Under the pieces are notes generated by a model. It saw only the letters and a list, made by a program, of their open reading frames with translations, was not told the origin of the DNA and did not search any database. A DNA stretch of 64,000 nt, from contig JASJOG010000029.1 of NCBI GenBank assembly GCA_030142905.1, positions 2,073,001-2,137,000 on the forward strand, given 5' to 3'. Position 1 is the stretch's first letter. The number at the start of each line of letters is the position of its first letter. Below, piece after piece: positions 10,857 through 22,536 of this stretch. Both the position numbers and the translations under genes were made by a program. The stretch is from Heliopora coerulea (taxonomy: Eukaryota > Cnidaria > Anthozoa > Scleralcyonacea > Helioporidae).

Positions 10857-12093
10857 TTGATTATTAACACCGCAGTTTCGATTGAAACTTTATTTGCAAC
10901 ATGTTTCGGAATGTGCTTATTCCTTCATCAGGCAATTTACATTAAGGTCATTGTAATTGCAGTTGAATGATATTTGATGGAGCTAAATTGGTTTGCGTCA
11001 GCTACAGCGTAATGTATTTCGAATTAATAAGGATTAAAATTACATCAGTTGAATGTTACACGTAAATCAAAATTTGTGTGATATAAACGTAATTTATTAA
11101 CAGAGATTATAAAGTTAAGTTTAAGATGACATGATCCTGTTGTCTGTTGAGTTCCGGCTTGTTATGTAGAATGTAGTATCCTTGTTTTAATTTAAGTTGG
11201 TATGAGTTTGAGGCAGTGTGCAGAATTTCGAAACAAGTAGAGGTGCAGAAATTTCTACAATTATTCGAGGTTTTAAAATGTTTGAAAATTTGAGATTTCC
11301 TATCTGCTTGAAGGTGCTCATTAATTCTTGTTCGGAGGTGCCTGTTGGTTTCTCCTATGTAACATGCCTTGCAGTCCGCGCATTCAAATAAATAGACAAC
11401 ACGAGACTTCAAGGAATTTGGAACTTTGACCTTGTTGCTGAACAATTTGCTTATTTTAAAAGCCGAAAAGACAAGTTTTATATCGGTATTGTTGCAGTAA
11501 CTGTGAATTATGTTTCGTTGTTTCTTTTGAGTTATTGACGAGTGTGTTCCAATGTACGGTAACTTAATATACGTTCTGTTTGCCGTAGTTTCATCCAGAT
11601 TAGAGGATGCACCAGATGGTTCAATAGTTTTGCTTAAATAGAACTTTTTGGTTCTGTTTATTAGATATTGTTGAAATTGGTTTTCTGTTAGCGCTGAAGT
11701 GAGTTTTGTAAGACCATTTTGAAAGCTTTGCCAGTTGTCGTCCAGATGATCTGTCGATTAGAATTTTAATTAATCCTGTTTTCTACGAGAATGCAGTGAA
11801 ACTGAAAAAATTCGTGAGTAGTCCGTGTATGTCATCTTGTAGTAAATGGAGATTTCAAAAGTGGTACCAGTTTGTTTAGCAACTAAAACATCTAAAAAAG
11901 ACAATTTTCCATCAACTCCCTTTTCCATGGTGAACGTAATGCATGGATGTTAAGCGTTAAGATATTCAAAAATGTTATTCGCGTCTTGTTCAGTTTTTAA
12001 AAAGAAAAAGGTGTCATCGACGTATTGATAGTATTGCGGGCCGCTATGTCCCTATTGTGGAAGTCAGTCTTGCTCATGATGACTTTGAGTAGG
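10857..12093 (-). mobile_element. Penelope-like retroelement, 5' truncated, with GIY-YIG endonuclease
   Basis: On the minus strand, 11445-11107 encodes a GIY-YIG endonuclease domain: VVYLFECADCKACYIGETNR, then RTRINEHL, as in the C-terminal endonuclease of Penelope-like elements. Upstream on that strand, about 12040-12000, a frame reads QYYQYVDDTFFF, the YxDD active site of a Penelope reverse transcriptase. Frames between them are broken and the start of the reverse transcriptase is missing. A hammerhead-ribozyme-like core sits after the stop (10895-10936), as is known for this class of element. Unit B has no copy at this position. Confidence 0.85.
10895..10936 (-). ncRNA. Minimal type I hammerhead ribozyme motif in Penelope-like element
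   Basis: Read on the minus strand in order: TTGC (stem I), CTGATGA (core), A, GGAAT, loop AAGCAC, ATTCC (stem II, five perfect pairs), GAAAC (core), AT, GTT, then GCAA (stem I, four perfect pairs). The tiny stem III (A-U and C-G around a two-base loop) and the GUU cleavage triplet fit the minimal hammerheads described in Penelope-like elements, which are thought to act best as dimers. All invariant core bases are present. Activity is not shown by sequence alone. Confidence 0.75.
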
Positions 12094-12675
12094 ATTAGCT
12101 GACAGAACTACAGAGTTTGCTAAGACCGATTTGATTTGATTTTCGGCAGGATAATGGGGAATGAGGCAAAACTTTGGGGTCAATCCAGATTTCACTAATT
12201 CGTGAACAGGTTCAGCATGTCGTGTCGAGAACATAGTGAGATTAGGTCATGATGTTGTCATAAGGCTTAACAAAGGTTTAAATCTGCTGCTGCAAGAACC
12301 AGACGTTTATGCCGGATACCAACAAAAAAAGTTGACTTATAGAGCAGATTCACATTGGTGTTCCATACAACTTTCAAAGTAATATTTGGCACGGAATACC
12401 AATTAAAACGTAAAAATGAAGAAAGAGAAGACGAAAAAACAAATAAGTAATTTAGGTTTATGAACGGAGGCCATTGGTTTATAGTCCAGCTTGAGCATCA
12501 GGTACTGCCCAACACTGTCTAAGTATTTCGTAACAAGTCTTTATGGGAAGGGGAGTATCATTGTTGGTGTAAATGTGAGTTTTAGCTGCTCGTTACATAA
12601 AAGAAGTACATAAACAAATTTGAAGGGAGAAATGTTCAAGTATATTGAATCAGGTGGCAGTGACGCTTTCATTAA

Positions 12676-12699
12676 AATAAATAAATAAATAAATAAATA
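12676..12699. repeat. (AAAT)n microsatellite
   Basis: About six AAAT units occur exactly where homology to unit B ends, next to a LINE fragment on the minus strand. They may be the remains of that element's tail. Confidence 0.7.
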
Positions 12700-13060
12700 G
12701 TGGAACCGTGGATGAGGTAAATGTACATCTTTTTCAAAGGGGTTTGCAACGGCAGTGATTACAAAGTTTGTGCAGTAATTGCCCCAATCAGATTCTGCAT
12801 CTTCTTATCCCTGTCAGAAATGATCGATTGAAAACGATAACCAGTAACTCCATAACAGTTTCGCCGGCATCTTTTAACAGTACTCTATTTATTACCTCAA
12901 TGCCTGTTGACTTTTTAGTATTTATGTGACCTAGTGTTTCCGATACATCACGTTTTGTACTAGAAATACGTGTACGCAACAAACCCTCGCCCACCCTTCC
13001 AATACATCTCTCGAAAATCCAAGTAACATTGATAATTTTTCAAAGTTGTCAAAAAGACAA
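12700..13060 (-). mobile_element. LINE reverse transcriptase fragment
   Basis: A minus-strand frame of 68 codons (12994-12788) reads TLGHINTKKSTGIEVINRVLLKDAGE, the conserved start of a non-LTR reverse transcriptase (K-x-TGIDxI-x-xxxLK type). Flanking frames are closed and no other domain is found, so this is a short relic. The AAAT run just before it fits the 3' side on this strand. Confidence 0.6.
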
Positions 13061-15454
13061 ATCGGCTTTACTATAACTGGAAGTGGTAATGCAATAAAGA
13101 AAACACAATATTTGGCCACAAATATTAACAACCCAAACGGGAAATTATTTTACATTTAAACTGCTTCTCGTCATATTTACGTTTAAAATTTCTATTCTGT
13201 TTTATTAAAACAAACCGTTTGGTGAGAATAACCTTTAACGGTTTGATAAATGATAAGAGATCCATTCTGACAATTGTACTGCTTATCAATGAATGTTCAT
13301 AGCAAGACCCTACATTAATTGCGATCTTGAAATATTTCGAGTCGCTTTGCAATCAAACTTTTCACTCGTTTTCCTTTAAAGAGATATTTTTTATTAGATA
13401 GCCAGGCTTTCCGTCTTAAAATCGGATCATTCTCAAAGGTTACCGGTCGGATATCAGCATCACGGACACCGCATGAGTGAAAATTTTTTTGAAATTTTTT
13501 GTCTTAAAACCTGATAAATTCTATAGTATCTCAAAGTTGGTTACAAAGGTCTTTAAGATGTGCTATGATAACGATTTATGCTAAGTATTCATCCGTAGGT
13601 ACAACATTTTGTTGACGAAGATGAAAAGAATTACGAAACCGACGAAATAAACAAAGAAAACATGAAAGAGTTTGCATTTTTAACGCTGACCGAAAATCGA
13701 AAAATACAAAATATAAAACAAAATACGACAAGCAAACCTTGTGCAAGTTTTGTAGAAAGAAGAACGAGAAGAGGCAAGTAAAAGACGTATTTTTTCGACG
13801 GTAAATCAACAATAAAAAAGAAAAATGGCGTACAAACCTGCAACTGTTGCGTATTTCCAACTAATCATTCAGTGGCACCTCAAAAGAAAGGGTTCAACGG
13901 CAAATTTACTCAAAGACGACTTTAAACTTTCTTGAGAGGTTTTAAAATCCCGATGAAAGCATTGCTGGTCGAATACGGTAAAGGTCATCATGCACAAATC
14001 ACTCTCGAAGTGAGAAAGACTGAAGCGGACAACTGTTTTACCGAAGGACAATTTGTTGACCAAAAACAAGGAGCTTTGCAGCAAGTTGCCTGGTGGCTGT
14101 TTACCTTGCATTTTTGTTTCGAGCGAAAAATACATCCTAACGTCTTCAGTGGGGCGACATTTCACAGGAAAAAAGTCCTGATTGAGGCAATAAAATAATT
14201 GTGTGGAGAGCGGAGAAAACATCCAAAGACTGTCATGGCCTGGACAACTCTTCTGGACGATGAGTGTGCTATCCCACTTCAGCGGCGGATCTAGAGGGGT
14301 GCAAGAGTTGCTAAAGCACTGGTCAGAATTTGCCAAATTTAATTTATGCGAAAAGTTCATGACGACATCTTCGGTCAGATCTTCGGTTCCATTGTCTGTG
14401 TCAAGCCGTTGCTGAGGGTATTGCTAGTGCGCCTGCGATACTTTGTGGTCAGTTTACTGTATCATGAAGTGCGTCGCATTGCGTTGCCTCATAATTTAAT
14501 TACTTGAAGTATTGTAGCCGGTCCTGAATTTGTTTCTCTGGCATCACTCGAGGCACTTGAGTAGAAATGGTGGGAGCACCGGTGGAACTCGGCGGGGAAC
14601 TATTTTTAGCATCCAGAGCGGTACAGAAGGGGTTCAGACCAATCAGAATAGCGCATTTAGCACATTCCTGCACTGGTCAGTACCGGTGAACATCTCGTAT
14701 ACCCTTGCCGCATACCCCAATGCTTCAAGTCTATGGACAATGTTATAATTTAACCATACTGATAGCAACAACGTGCTCTGAGGCTTTCGCGCATTGTGTC
14801 TTGTCGGCTCGTCGCACCATCATACTTGTTTTTCCTCGTTTTGCGATGGCTTCCAACAATGTTTTACAGCAATTTCTTAATATATTTGATGGAAATTTTC
14901 TCCTGCGGAAAAAAGAGAATGCTCGCAAATTGTTATTTTGGAGGCGAAGAAAGCTGTCGCTGGTGGGATTTCTTCCTAGTCCTTATTGTCAATTTGCAAA
15001 GCTCCAGTTCCCGAAAAGCGAGGAATCCCGCTTGCTGAAAGCACTACCTAGTAAGGTAAGGAATCGTGAATTTTTTAAATTAGTAATGATTCATTGAATA
15101 TGCCGTAGCTGAGCTAGCCCATGAATAATATAATATATGCTTCTGTATGGGCAGTATAGCTGCTTTGCCCGACTGCTAGGCCTTGTTTATACAATATTTT
15201 TGTTTAACGTCTAATTCTTTCGTTATAAATTGCAATTTCGAGATTATATAATTATATCTTTACTTGTCTACTTAAAGTAAAAGATCTAGTAAGAGAACAT
15301 CTTTATCAGTTTATATAAAATATCGAATATCGGTAGGATGATGAGCAGTCAGGACTCTGGGACTGCTTTTCAGACGCTCAAAGTCATGTTCTATAGTTTG
15401 CCAATTCGCAAGAGTACAGTATACACATGTATGACAGGGACTTTTATTGTGAAT
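13061..15454. other. 2.4 kb without a supported gene
   Basis: Several open frames of 60-163 codons exist on both strands, but none carries a recognisable domain and most overlap each other. About 14283 holds a phrase (CAGCGGCGGATCTAGAGGGG) very like the terminal repeat of the hAT element that starts at 15463, so an older related element end may lie here. The partner end was not found. Confidence 0.5.
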
Positions 15455-15590
15455 ACCGGTACCAGTGGCGGATCTAGGATTTTTCAAACATTATTCACAA
15501 ACTTTCCGAGCAATTTTTCCAGTAAAGTACATTGCTGCAGTGGTTTTCGAGAAGGACTAACACGTTGCATGTTTTTGTGACGTATTAGCA

Positions 15591-15621
15591 GACCGTTTCG
15601 CCCGATGTCAGGGCTCGTCAG
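15591..15621 (-). ncRNA. Hammerhead-ribozyme-like core
   Basis: On the minus strand: CTGACGA, GCCC, loop TGACATC, GGGC, GAAAC, then GGTC. Stem II is four perfect G-C pairs, both invariant core boxes are present, and a GUC cleavage triplet follows. Stem I is less clear: TAGGCA upstream and TGCTA downstream pair only with a gap, and two bases (TG) separate the arm from the core. It lies within the hAT element boundaries, possibly as a nested piece of a Penelope-like element. Confidence 0.5.
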
Positions 15622-15744
15622 CATGCCTAGGACGTAACCATAACATTTGCGCAATTCATGGCGTAAGACCGGAGATGGACGGCCAATGAAATTAGCCTGT
15701 TATGAGCAAACTGGTTTTCAGGCGCCAGCAACTTGCCTTCACAC

Positions 15745-16932
15745 CTATGCAAGAGCAGTAGGAGTTTGGTTAGAAATGGGAGACTCTTTGGAAAATGGGA
15801 GACTCCAAACAAAACACAAGACAAACAGTAACCAGCATCTTTTAGCTGGAGAGTAACAAAGCCATGGATACATTTTTAGCCATTCGTAACGAAAACTCCT
15901 AAATCTGCCTTGAGAATCTGCAGTTTTAGGGAAAGTAAAATTTTCATCTGGTTTAAACACATTCTTGACTAAATTACATATTTCTGAATTGGTCATACCT
16001 TTGGCCTTTTCCCGAAAGAAGGCAACATCAAAAGTCATTGTTGAATTTACCAGTTTTACCTCTTCAGCAGTTGCAGTCTTTAACAATGGCAATGTTGTAC
16101 TTGAGGTCATGGGTAGCTTGACTGCATCAGTTGCTTGTTGCAATTTAGGCTCAGCATTATTAGAAGATAAAGAAAGAGTGGTTAGTTGCTGGGAAGATAA
16201 AAAAATTTTATTAGGGGCTTTAACAGCAGTATCTAAAGTTACAAGGGGTTTTCCAGTTGGATGGAAAAAATTCAATATATTTGGTTTAGGTTGATTGCTA
16301 CTTTTTGGCATAATAGCCAGTTGTTTAGGTTTCTTTGAAGTAGAGAATGGTTCATTAGTTGCAGTTGACTTTCTCTTAATTGGCTGATGAGAACAAAATA
16401 GAATTGCAACAAAGTGATTTGGCTAAAAAATCTCTCCAGCTTTTACAAGACCTTCATGACAAAATAAAATATGAAGTGGATCATTAAACTTGTTTAATTG
16501 GCATGGCTGAACACATCTATTGAATAAAGATTTATACTTCTCTTCTCCAAAGTCAGGAAAATAAGTAATTATGCATCTGCATAAAATAGAAGACAGACCA
16601 AGAATACACAAAAATGATGACCACTGTTTATCAGCACAATTCAAAATAGCTTCATATTTTACTAAAGATTCCTTAGTAAAGCCAGAATCAAAAGCTTTAA
16701 ATGACACTGACAAAGGCAAAATATTAGCAAGAGAGTACTCACAGTGCTCAGGAGCTGCAGAGACAAAACAAGGATGTTCACAATAATAACCAGCATTCAA
16801 GAAAAGCTCGAGAGAGGTTAAAATCCTTAAAAGTTGGATTATGCTGTCGTCACCTGCCATTACCAAAGATGCAGAACTGTACAAACAGTTGCCCGATGCT
16901 TCAGATCTATTAAAAGCACAACAAATATACAA
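15745..16932 (-). pseudogene. OTU-like cysteine protease plus TTF-type zinc finger protein of a hAT element
   Basis: One minus-strand frame runs from 16932 to 15745 with a single TAG at 16425-16423. The first part has GNCLYSS (catalytic-Cys context, residue 16), then the LLRILTSLELFLNA helix. Across the stop it has PNHFVAIL, the catalytic-His context of OTU-family cysteine proteases (His about residue 173). After a linker with a NILNFFHP motif comes a TTF/ZMYM-like zinc finger region (FPKTADSQGRF, then W..MYPWL.YS and C..), about residues 332-377, as found at the N-terminus of many hAT transposases. The catalytic transposase domain is missing. I infer that the full-length parent coded for an OTU-zinc finger-transposase fusion. 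The nonsense codon and truncation make this copy a pseudogene. Confidence 0.65.
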
Positions 16933-17966
16933 TTCAACAAAAGGAAAAACAGAGTGTCAACATAAATCTAGTCATGATACTGATATAATATTAACAGAGT
17001 TTAATTTTGGTTCTTAATGCCCATCATATTGCCACCCTTTTGATTTTTAATGGGAAATTCCAATGCGATTGTGTAATGCACATTTATGCTAATTCCACCA
17101 GCGGCATGCTGTAATGCTTCGCAACGTGCTGATGAAATTTAGAAAGCAAGATATTTTACCAAGTGACCTAAGACAGTCATTGAAAATTGAAGCACAACTT
17201 ACCTAATTGCAAAACATTTCTTTTGTTGACGAGATGCCACTGGAACAAAGAATTCAGCCCCAACATTTCTAGCCAGACCATGATCCTCACTGAACATGGC
17301 TGCGAGGAGTTAGTCGGTTGACTTAGACTTTGAAACGTCTATTCGTTCAAATAAATCGCTACACGCGCGTTTAATCATTGATAAGTTGTTAGACTTCAGC
17401 AAAGACTGAACAGATTCATAGGAATACATTCTGAATCCTATTAATTCCAGATTTCAATACAGAAGATTTGCAAAATAGGAGCTTTTTGTATCATACGAGA
17501 GCAGAATTTCGTGGCTGATCGCAAGTGCTTCGCTGCTTCAACCAATGGACCAATCATATTTCACATGTAGCACAAGCTGCCGTGCACTACATGCACAAAT
17601 TTAAACCAATGGGAATGTGTAAATTCGATTTTTTCAGCCAATAAGCGATCGTAAAGATCACAGATTCTCTGCACCAATCAAATGCCCAGATTGTGCTTCA
17701 AGCGGTGCATAGCTCATGGCCTTACTGGTGGTACCCGCTGTTGTGCAAATCAAAACAGAAGGCTCATTTAGCCGTCATAAAAACTGGAAAAGGGTTCTGG
17801 AATCTGGAATAAAACGGGATCCATTCCCGAGAAATCTCGATGGAAATTGCATGAAGCAATGACCGAATCACGCAAGGCACAATAAAATACTCGGTGTAAA
17901 TTTGGTGAAATCTACGTTATTCGCGTGCTTCATGTGAATACCCCTAAATCCGCCACTGACCGGTAC

Positions 17967-20215
17967 CTTCGTTGATATTCATTTACTTCTAGATTGTGCT
18001 AAATAAAACCCTTTTCTTATTGTTCTAATTCTAACGACAGACAATTTTACCTGTAAAAGCAGAATTTCTTGAAGCAGTTAAGATAAATCTTGAAGGAAGA
18101 TAGTAAATAGCTTGCTTTGGTGCCATGGTGGCAATTGTTGTCATACATTCTTCCATTTCTGTGCGCTACCCCAAAAATACATTTAGATATTGCCTTTAAA
18201 TAATATTTGTAAATTAAAATAATGATTATTATTTTATTATTTGTTATCTATTACATATTTAAAAACTTTGTTTATCAACAAAGATTTTACCAAGAAAAAG
18301 TATTTTCATTTAACTCATTCATTTAATCTAATACCTCGTTTAGAACCTCTGGTGATAGGAACGGCTTATACAGTGCTAGTTCTCTGGCCATTACAGGTGG
18401 TGAGAGCATGACTATATACCTCTGTAGTCTAACCAGCATTGAGTTACATATGTATGCTCTCTATTATTTATCACATCTTTTATTTGAACAGCAGTACAGC
18501 AATGGGCCTTTTTTAAAGCAAAGCAAATGGCTTTGCAATGTGTTTATCTGATGCAGCTCTTGAGATTTCCAGAAAGGAAGACCCATGTTCATCAATCCTG
18601 GCTGAAGCTGTTCATAATGCTCATGATCACTAATATTTATCTTTTCTTTGTATGCTTGCCCTATTGAGTGTTGTGAAGCTTCCAATTGAATGTTTTTTTA
18701 ATTAGTTCTGTATCATAGTATACAGGCATTCATTAAACATTAATTTTTTTTGAATTTTCCTCATGAATTATTAATGAGTTTTAGAAATATTCTGTAGAAT
18801 GACATATTAAGAATACTGTGCATATATAAACGTGTGTATATATGTTCTGGTTACTGTATGGCTAATTATTGGAAATTGATATTTTTGCAAATTTAATTGA
18901 AATTTGTAAATCGTGAATTCTCAGAACCTAATGACTGAAGAAAATCATGAAAAATGTCTGAAAAGATGACCGTTCAGGATGAATCCAGAGTGCCCTGAAA
19001 ATGCATAAAATAGCATTTTAGGCACCTCAATTTTCAAAATTTTCCCAGGGGCATGCCCCAGACCCTCCTACAATGTATGCGCATGCGGTTCACGCTACGC
19101 CATTTACATGCTGAGCAGATGTCAGATTTTTGGCTGGATCTGCCTCTGCACTTCTCAAACGAATGACCATGGACGCTGTCCGGCTAAATATTGCAAAATG
19201 TTCAGAAGTAATCGTCCTACAGAGATGAATGAACCAGAATCTTCATTCTAGTTTACCAATAAACACCATTAAAATCCAGGTGGTAATATTTCGTACAAGA
19301 AGTCTCCCTTAGGGAAGAATGAAGTCGGGAAGCTACTTTTGAAAGCTGCTCAAAACAGTTCCGTTAGCAGAACTTGTATTTCAAAGCTACTCGATTCAGA
19401 CATACCTTTGATTGTGCAGCTCAGGTAAATGGTTACCAGGACGTAAAAAGTCCCACGATTTATACAAATCGGCATCTATTCAACTTCAGCGAAGAATGTC
19501 ATTTAAATACACTTAGTCGCTTAGCAAATGTCCTGACAGCAAGCGAGTTCCCTTACATCTTTGGTTCATATCAATCAGAAACAACCAATACAAAGCGTTG
19601 TTGCAAAAACAGAACAGTTGGAAAATTCACATTCCAAGGAGCTAAGTTTGAGAACTGCTCTTTCAAGTCATAAATTGTCCAGTTACTGAGGTGGCCCTCA
19701 AAAGCGAAACCAGCCGCAGGCACCCAGAAAGCCATTTCCTTTGCCAGCCTTAAATCACTTACTGGCTTCAGTGTTCAAATAATGTAAACAACTTGCGAGA
19801 GATCCATACAAGGGAAAAAAGAACGAGACCAAATAGATTTGCTTCAATACGGTACCAAAGTATAGTTTGTTCAACAACATACCAGTCTCCGAGCTTGCAC
19901 ACGGCATTTTTGAGTGACCGGAATCCATGGATATATAAATATATATATATAAATATATATATATATGAAGATACATACACAAAGCGAAAATTTTTCTCCC
20001 TAGTCACCGCGCGTGTAACAGGACTCCACGCACGTCGAAATTAGTAGGCTCGCCCCGCGCTTCGCACGGTGGGCGAGGGCAATATTGGAAAAATGAAATA
20101 AAGTTTGAAATGGCGAAGAAGAAAGCTCACTGCGTCAGTGTCTTTGCGTTTTTCTTCGTTGATCACGTTTATCATGACATTAGGACATCGATGGACCAAT
20201 CATTGCTAGTCCATT
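17967..20215. other. 2.2 kb without a supported gene
   Basis: AT-rich sequence with small open frames only. 19015-19060 holds a TTTTCCCAGGGGCATGCC phrase that looks like old repeat. 19925-19965 is an (AT)n microsatellite. A minus-strand frame at 18685-18464 (SDHEHYEQLQPGLMNMG...) resembles no family that I recognise. Confidence 0.5.
19925..19965. repeat. (AT)n microsatellite
   Basis: Imperfect ATATATAAATATATAT run, with no other content. Confidence 0.85.
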
Positions 20216-20219
20216 AATC

Positions 20220-20560
20220 CTTTAAAGACCAATGCCCTATAAATGAGAACCTCTAGAACAAAAGAACCAGTGAGAGAACAAGGGAAAACAGAATAAAGAA
20301 CAAAAGAAAAATATTCAAACGTTAAAGGTCTAACGACCTGTGTCCTATATATATATAGGACACCTCTAGAACAAAAGGACTAGTGAGAGAACAAAGAAGA
20401 CAGAATAAAGAACAAAAGAAAAAAAATTCAAACTTTAAAGGGTTAACGCTCAGTGTGCTATATATAGGACACCTGTAGAATAAAAGAACCAGTGAGAGAA
20501 CTAAGGAAGAACAAAAAGGAAACAAAGAGCTAAAGAAACGATATTCTTGCATTAAAAGGT
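20220..20560. repeat. Tandem array of about three 115 bp units
   Basis: Each unit contains GAACAAAAGAACCAGTGAGA, then GACAGAATAAAGAACAAAAG, and ends in TTAAAGG. Units two and three also hold a self-complementary TATA-rich core (CCTATATATATATAGG type, about 20344-20362). Units diverge by small indels. There are no coding features. Confidence 0.75.
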
Positions 20561-20614
20561 TAAATCAAATATAATGTTTCGTCGTTATCCATACGAGCCC
20601 CTGCGATAATGACG

Positions 20615-21145
20615 AATTTTATTTAGTGTTCTGACCAAGGGAAAGAAACATTGATTAAGAAGTACGAGAAATTCCCTTCAAAGGTACGCATTCTTTGTCC
20701 TTGGTGTAATCTTCTTATACATAGCCATGAATCAACTCGGAACTTTAGCATGCTCTTGGCACACCAAAAAACTGCGGTGGAAATATATTGCATCAAATAC
20801 ACAACGCCTTCGACCACGCTCGTGGTTCGTGGTAAAATATATTACGAATTCACTTTCCAAACGGCGTATTATAGAGACTTAAAACATTAGCGAAATTTGC
20901 CTCTTGAGAATTAGCGCAAAGAATTAAAGAGTTTGCTTGACTAGTTTCATTTGATTTTTGTCAGGAAAGTGGGTGCGCATAAAGTTTGAATTGAGTCAAT
21001 CAGGCGGATTGGAATACGAGATTAATCCAGTGCTCACTAATTCGTGAACAATTTCCATGTCCTGTTGAGAATGTGATTAGTTTCAGTGATGACGAACTCT
21101 TAAATGCTGACATCGTTTTTCGAAATCGGCTGTCACATCATGTTT
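20615..21145. repeat. Partial third copy of the duplicated unit
   Basis: From TTTAGTGTTCTGACCAAG this stretch is colinear with unit B at about 41785-42240: GAAATTCCCTT, GCACACCAAAAAACTGCGG, GCATCAAATACACAACGCC and CACTAATTCGTGAAC all recur in order. It is more diverged than A and B are from each other. It also preserves sequence that unit A lost at its Penelope insertion (10857). Confidence 0.75.
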
Positions 21146-22535
21146 CATTGTGTTCCACCAAATACTCAACTTTAATATGTTGATGAAAATGCCGAGCAAA
21201 ATAACGAAACTCGATTTATCACCTGAATAAATTGCTTCAAATTCCAACTCAACATTCACCTAGGTGACTTCATCACAAAACGTAGGTCAAGTTGCACAAC
21301 GAAACAAATGTTTTCTAATTGTCTTGATATTTCAAGGTCAGTATATTCATAAGAATCGATATTGCCCTCTGAAGAACGTCGTAAAAAAATCGACGTTCTG
21401 TAATCTGTTATAATGATTCTTTAAAATTTGGAGCTATACATAAAGTCATACTTTCGGTGAAACAATGTGAACCGTTGGCGTTGTTGATCGAGTTGAAGAC
21501 TAGTATTGTGTTTATCACTTTTGTTTTCGGTGTTCAATTTTAAATACTTTGAGCTGCAATACGATTTTGAAATAGACATTATCAATTTGCTTGAACTTTG
21601 AATATTGCCCTAAATGTGTTTACTTATACGGAGATTTTTTTTATCTATGAAATTAAAGAATACTCCCTTTTCAATTTCGTTGGGTTACAGCTAATAAGCT
21701 AACTAAGAGAAATTTTCTTAACAATGTTATACTTCCCTTCTATGGAATTTCCATCAATGTACACAATAAAATGTCTATGGCCGTTTGTCGGTAAACAAGG
21801 AGTGATTGTCTACCAGGGAACGGGAAGTTAATCCAGGCAAATCTATTAAATTCTACCTTGCAGTTTTTCTTTAAAGACAGGATATTTTCTTTATAAATGG
21901 TACACAGGTTTGATTTGAATTTTACTCAGTTTTAACTGTGCACGATCAGCTACCATGGTTATTAAAACACTTGTGAAGTTCAGCCATAAAATTCGCTTGT
22001 GGCCTTCTGTAAGTGATGGCATGTTGACTATAATCTATTTCGTTTTAAAACCTGTTTCGATAATTTTATACCTACACCAGCTTTTTTTGCTCACTTCGGG
22101 TGCGTCACATTGAAAAGAATGCAGATTCTCTGGATATAACAGGTTAACGGAATACATTGTCAGTCCTTCTTGGTGAGTCAAGGCTGTATCAATACACAGC
22201 TGAGAAAAACAAAATAAACCTGCATATTGTGCCTGGCAAATTGAAACGGTAACGCAGTTGCGCCGAGAAGCGCTGCGGACCCCGGGCAGCAGGGTAGAGA
22301 AGTTGGTAGACCCCTGCAGTCAAAAATTAATTTCGTTAATCTTTTAACTATTGGGCACATTTCAGAAATTTTCATGACAACGAATTCACGGTAACGCACT
22401 AACGTCTCACCGCATGAACTTCAGAATTGAACAAAAGAGTAAACCAATTCATAAAAATTTAATCAGTAAATACAAGTAATACCAAGTTCAAAATTTTATT
22501 GCAGGTTTTCAAACGTTCCTTCATATCTAATTAAT
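21146..22535. other. 1.4 kb without a supported gene
   Basis: AT-rich sequence with no credible coding frame, RNA gene or clear repeat. It lies between the partial third copy and the last part of unit A. Confidence 0.5.
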
Positions 22536-22536
22536 T

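Larger units (their letters stand above)
9237..12668. repeat. Segmental duplication unit A, part 2
   Basis: This part is colinear with 39756-42648. Shared landmarks are CTATAAGATATCG at the start, the TGAACCAATGAACCGAGATG stretch, and the CATTTAATGGAAA region near 10670. Two differences stand out: unit A carries a Penelope-like insertion (10857-12093) where B keeps about 190 bp of other sequence, and unit B carries a SINE (39862-40353) that A lacks. No host gene is seen. Confidence 0.85.
15463..17958 (-). mobile_element. hAT transposon, 2.5 kb, with perfect 8 bp target duplication
   Basis: The element begins CAGTGGCGGATCTAGG at 15463 and ends, as reverse complement, CAGTGGCGGATTTAGGGG at 17958. 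The 8 bp ACCGGTAC flanks it on both sides (15455-15462 and 17959-17966). Eight-base duplications and CAG-type ends are hallmarks of the hAT superfamily. Inside, on the minus strand, is one broken gene (16932-15745) with an OTU-like and a zinc-finger-like part. No DDE catalytic domain is visible, so this copy cannot move by itself. Confidence 0.85.

Noticed and set aside
13869..14360. 163-codon minus-strand frame
   Set aside because: It overlaps frames on the other strand and translates a hAT-end-like phrase at 14283; no domain is visible.
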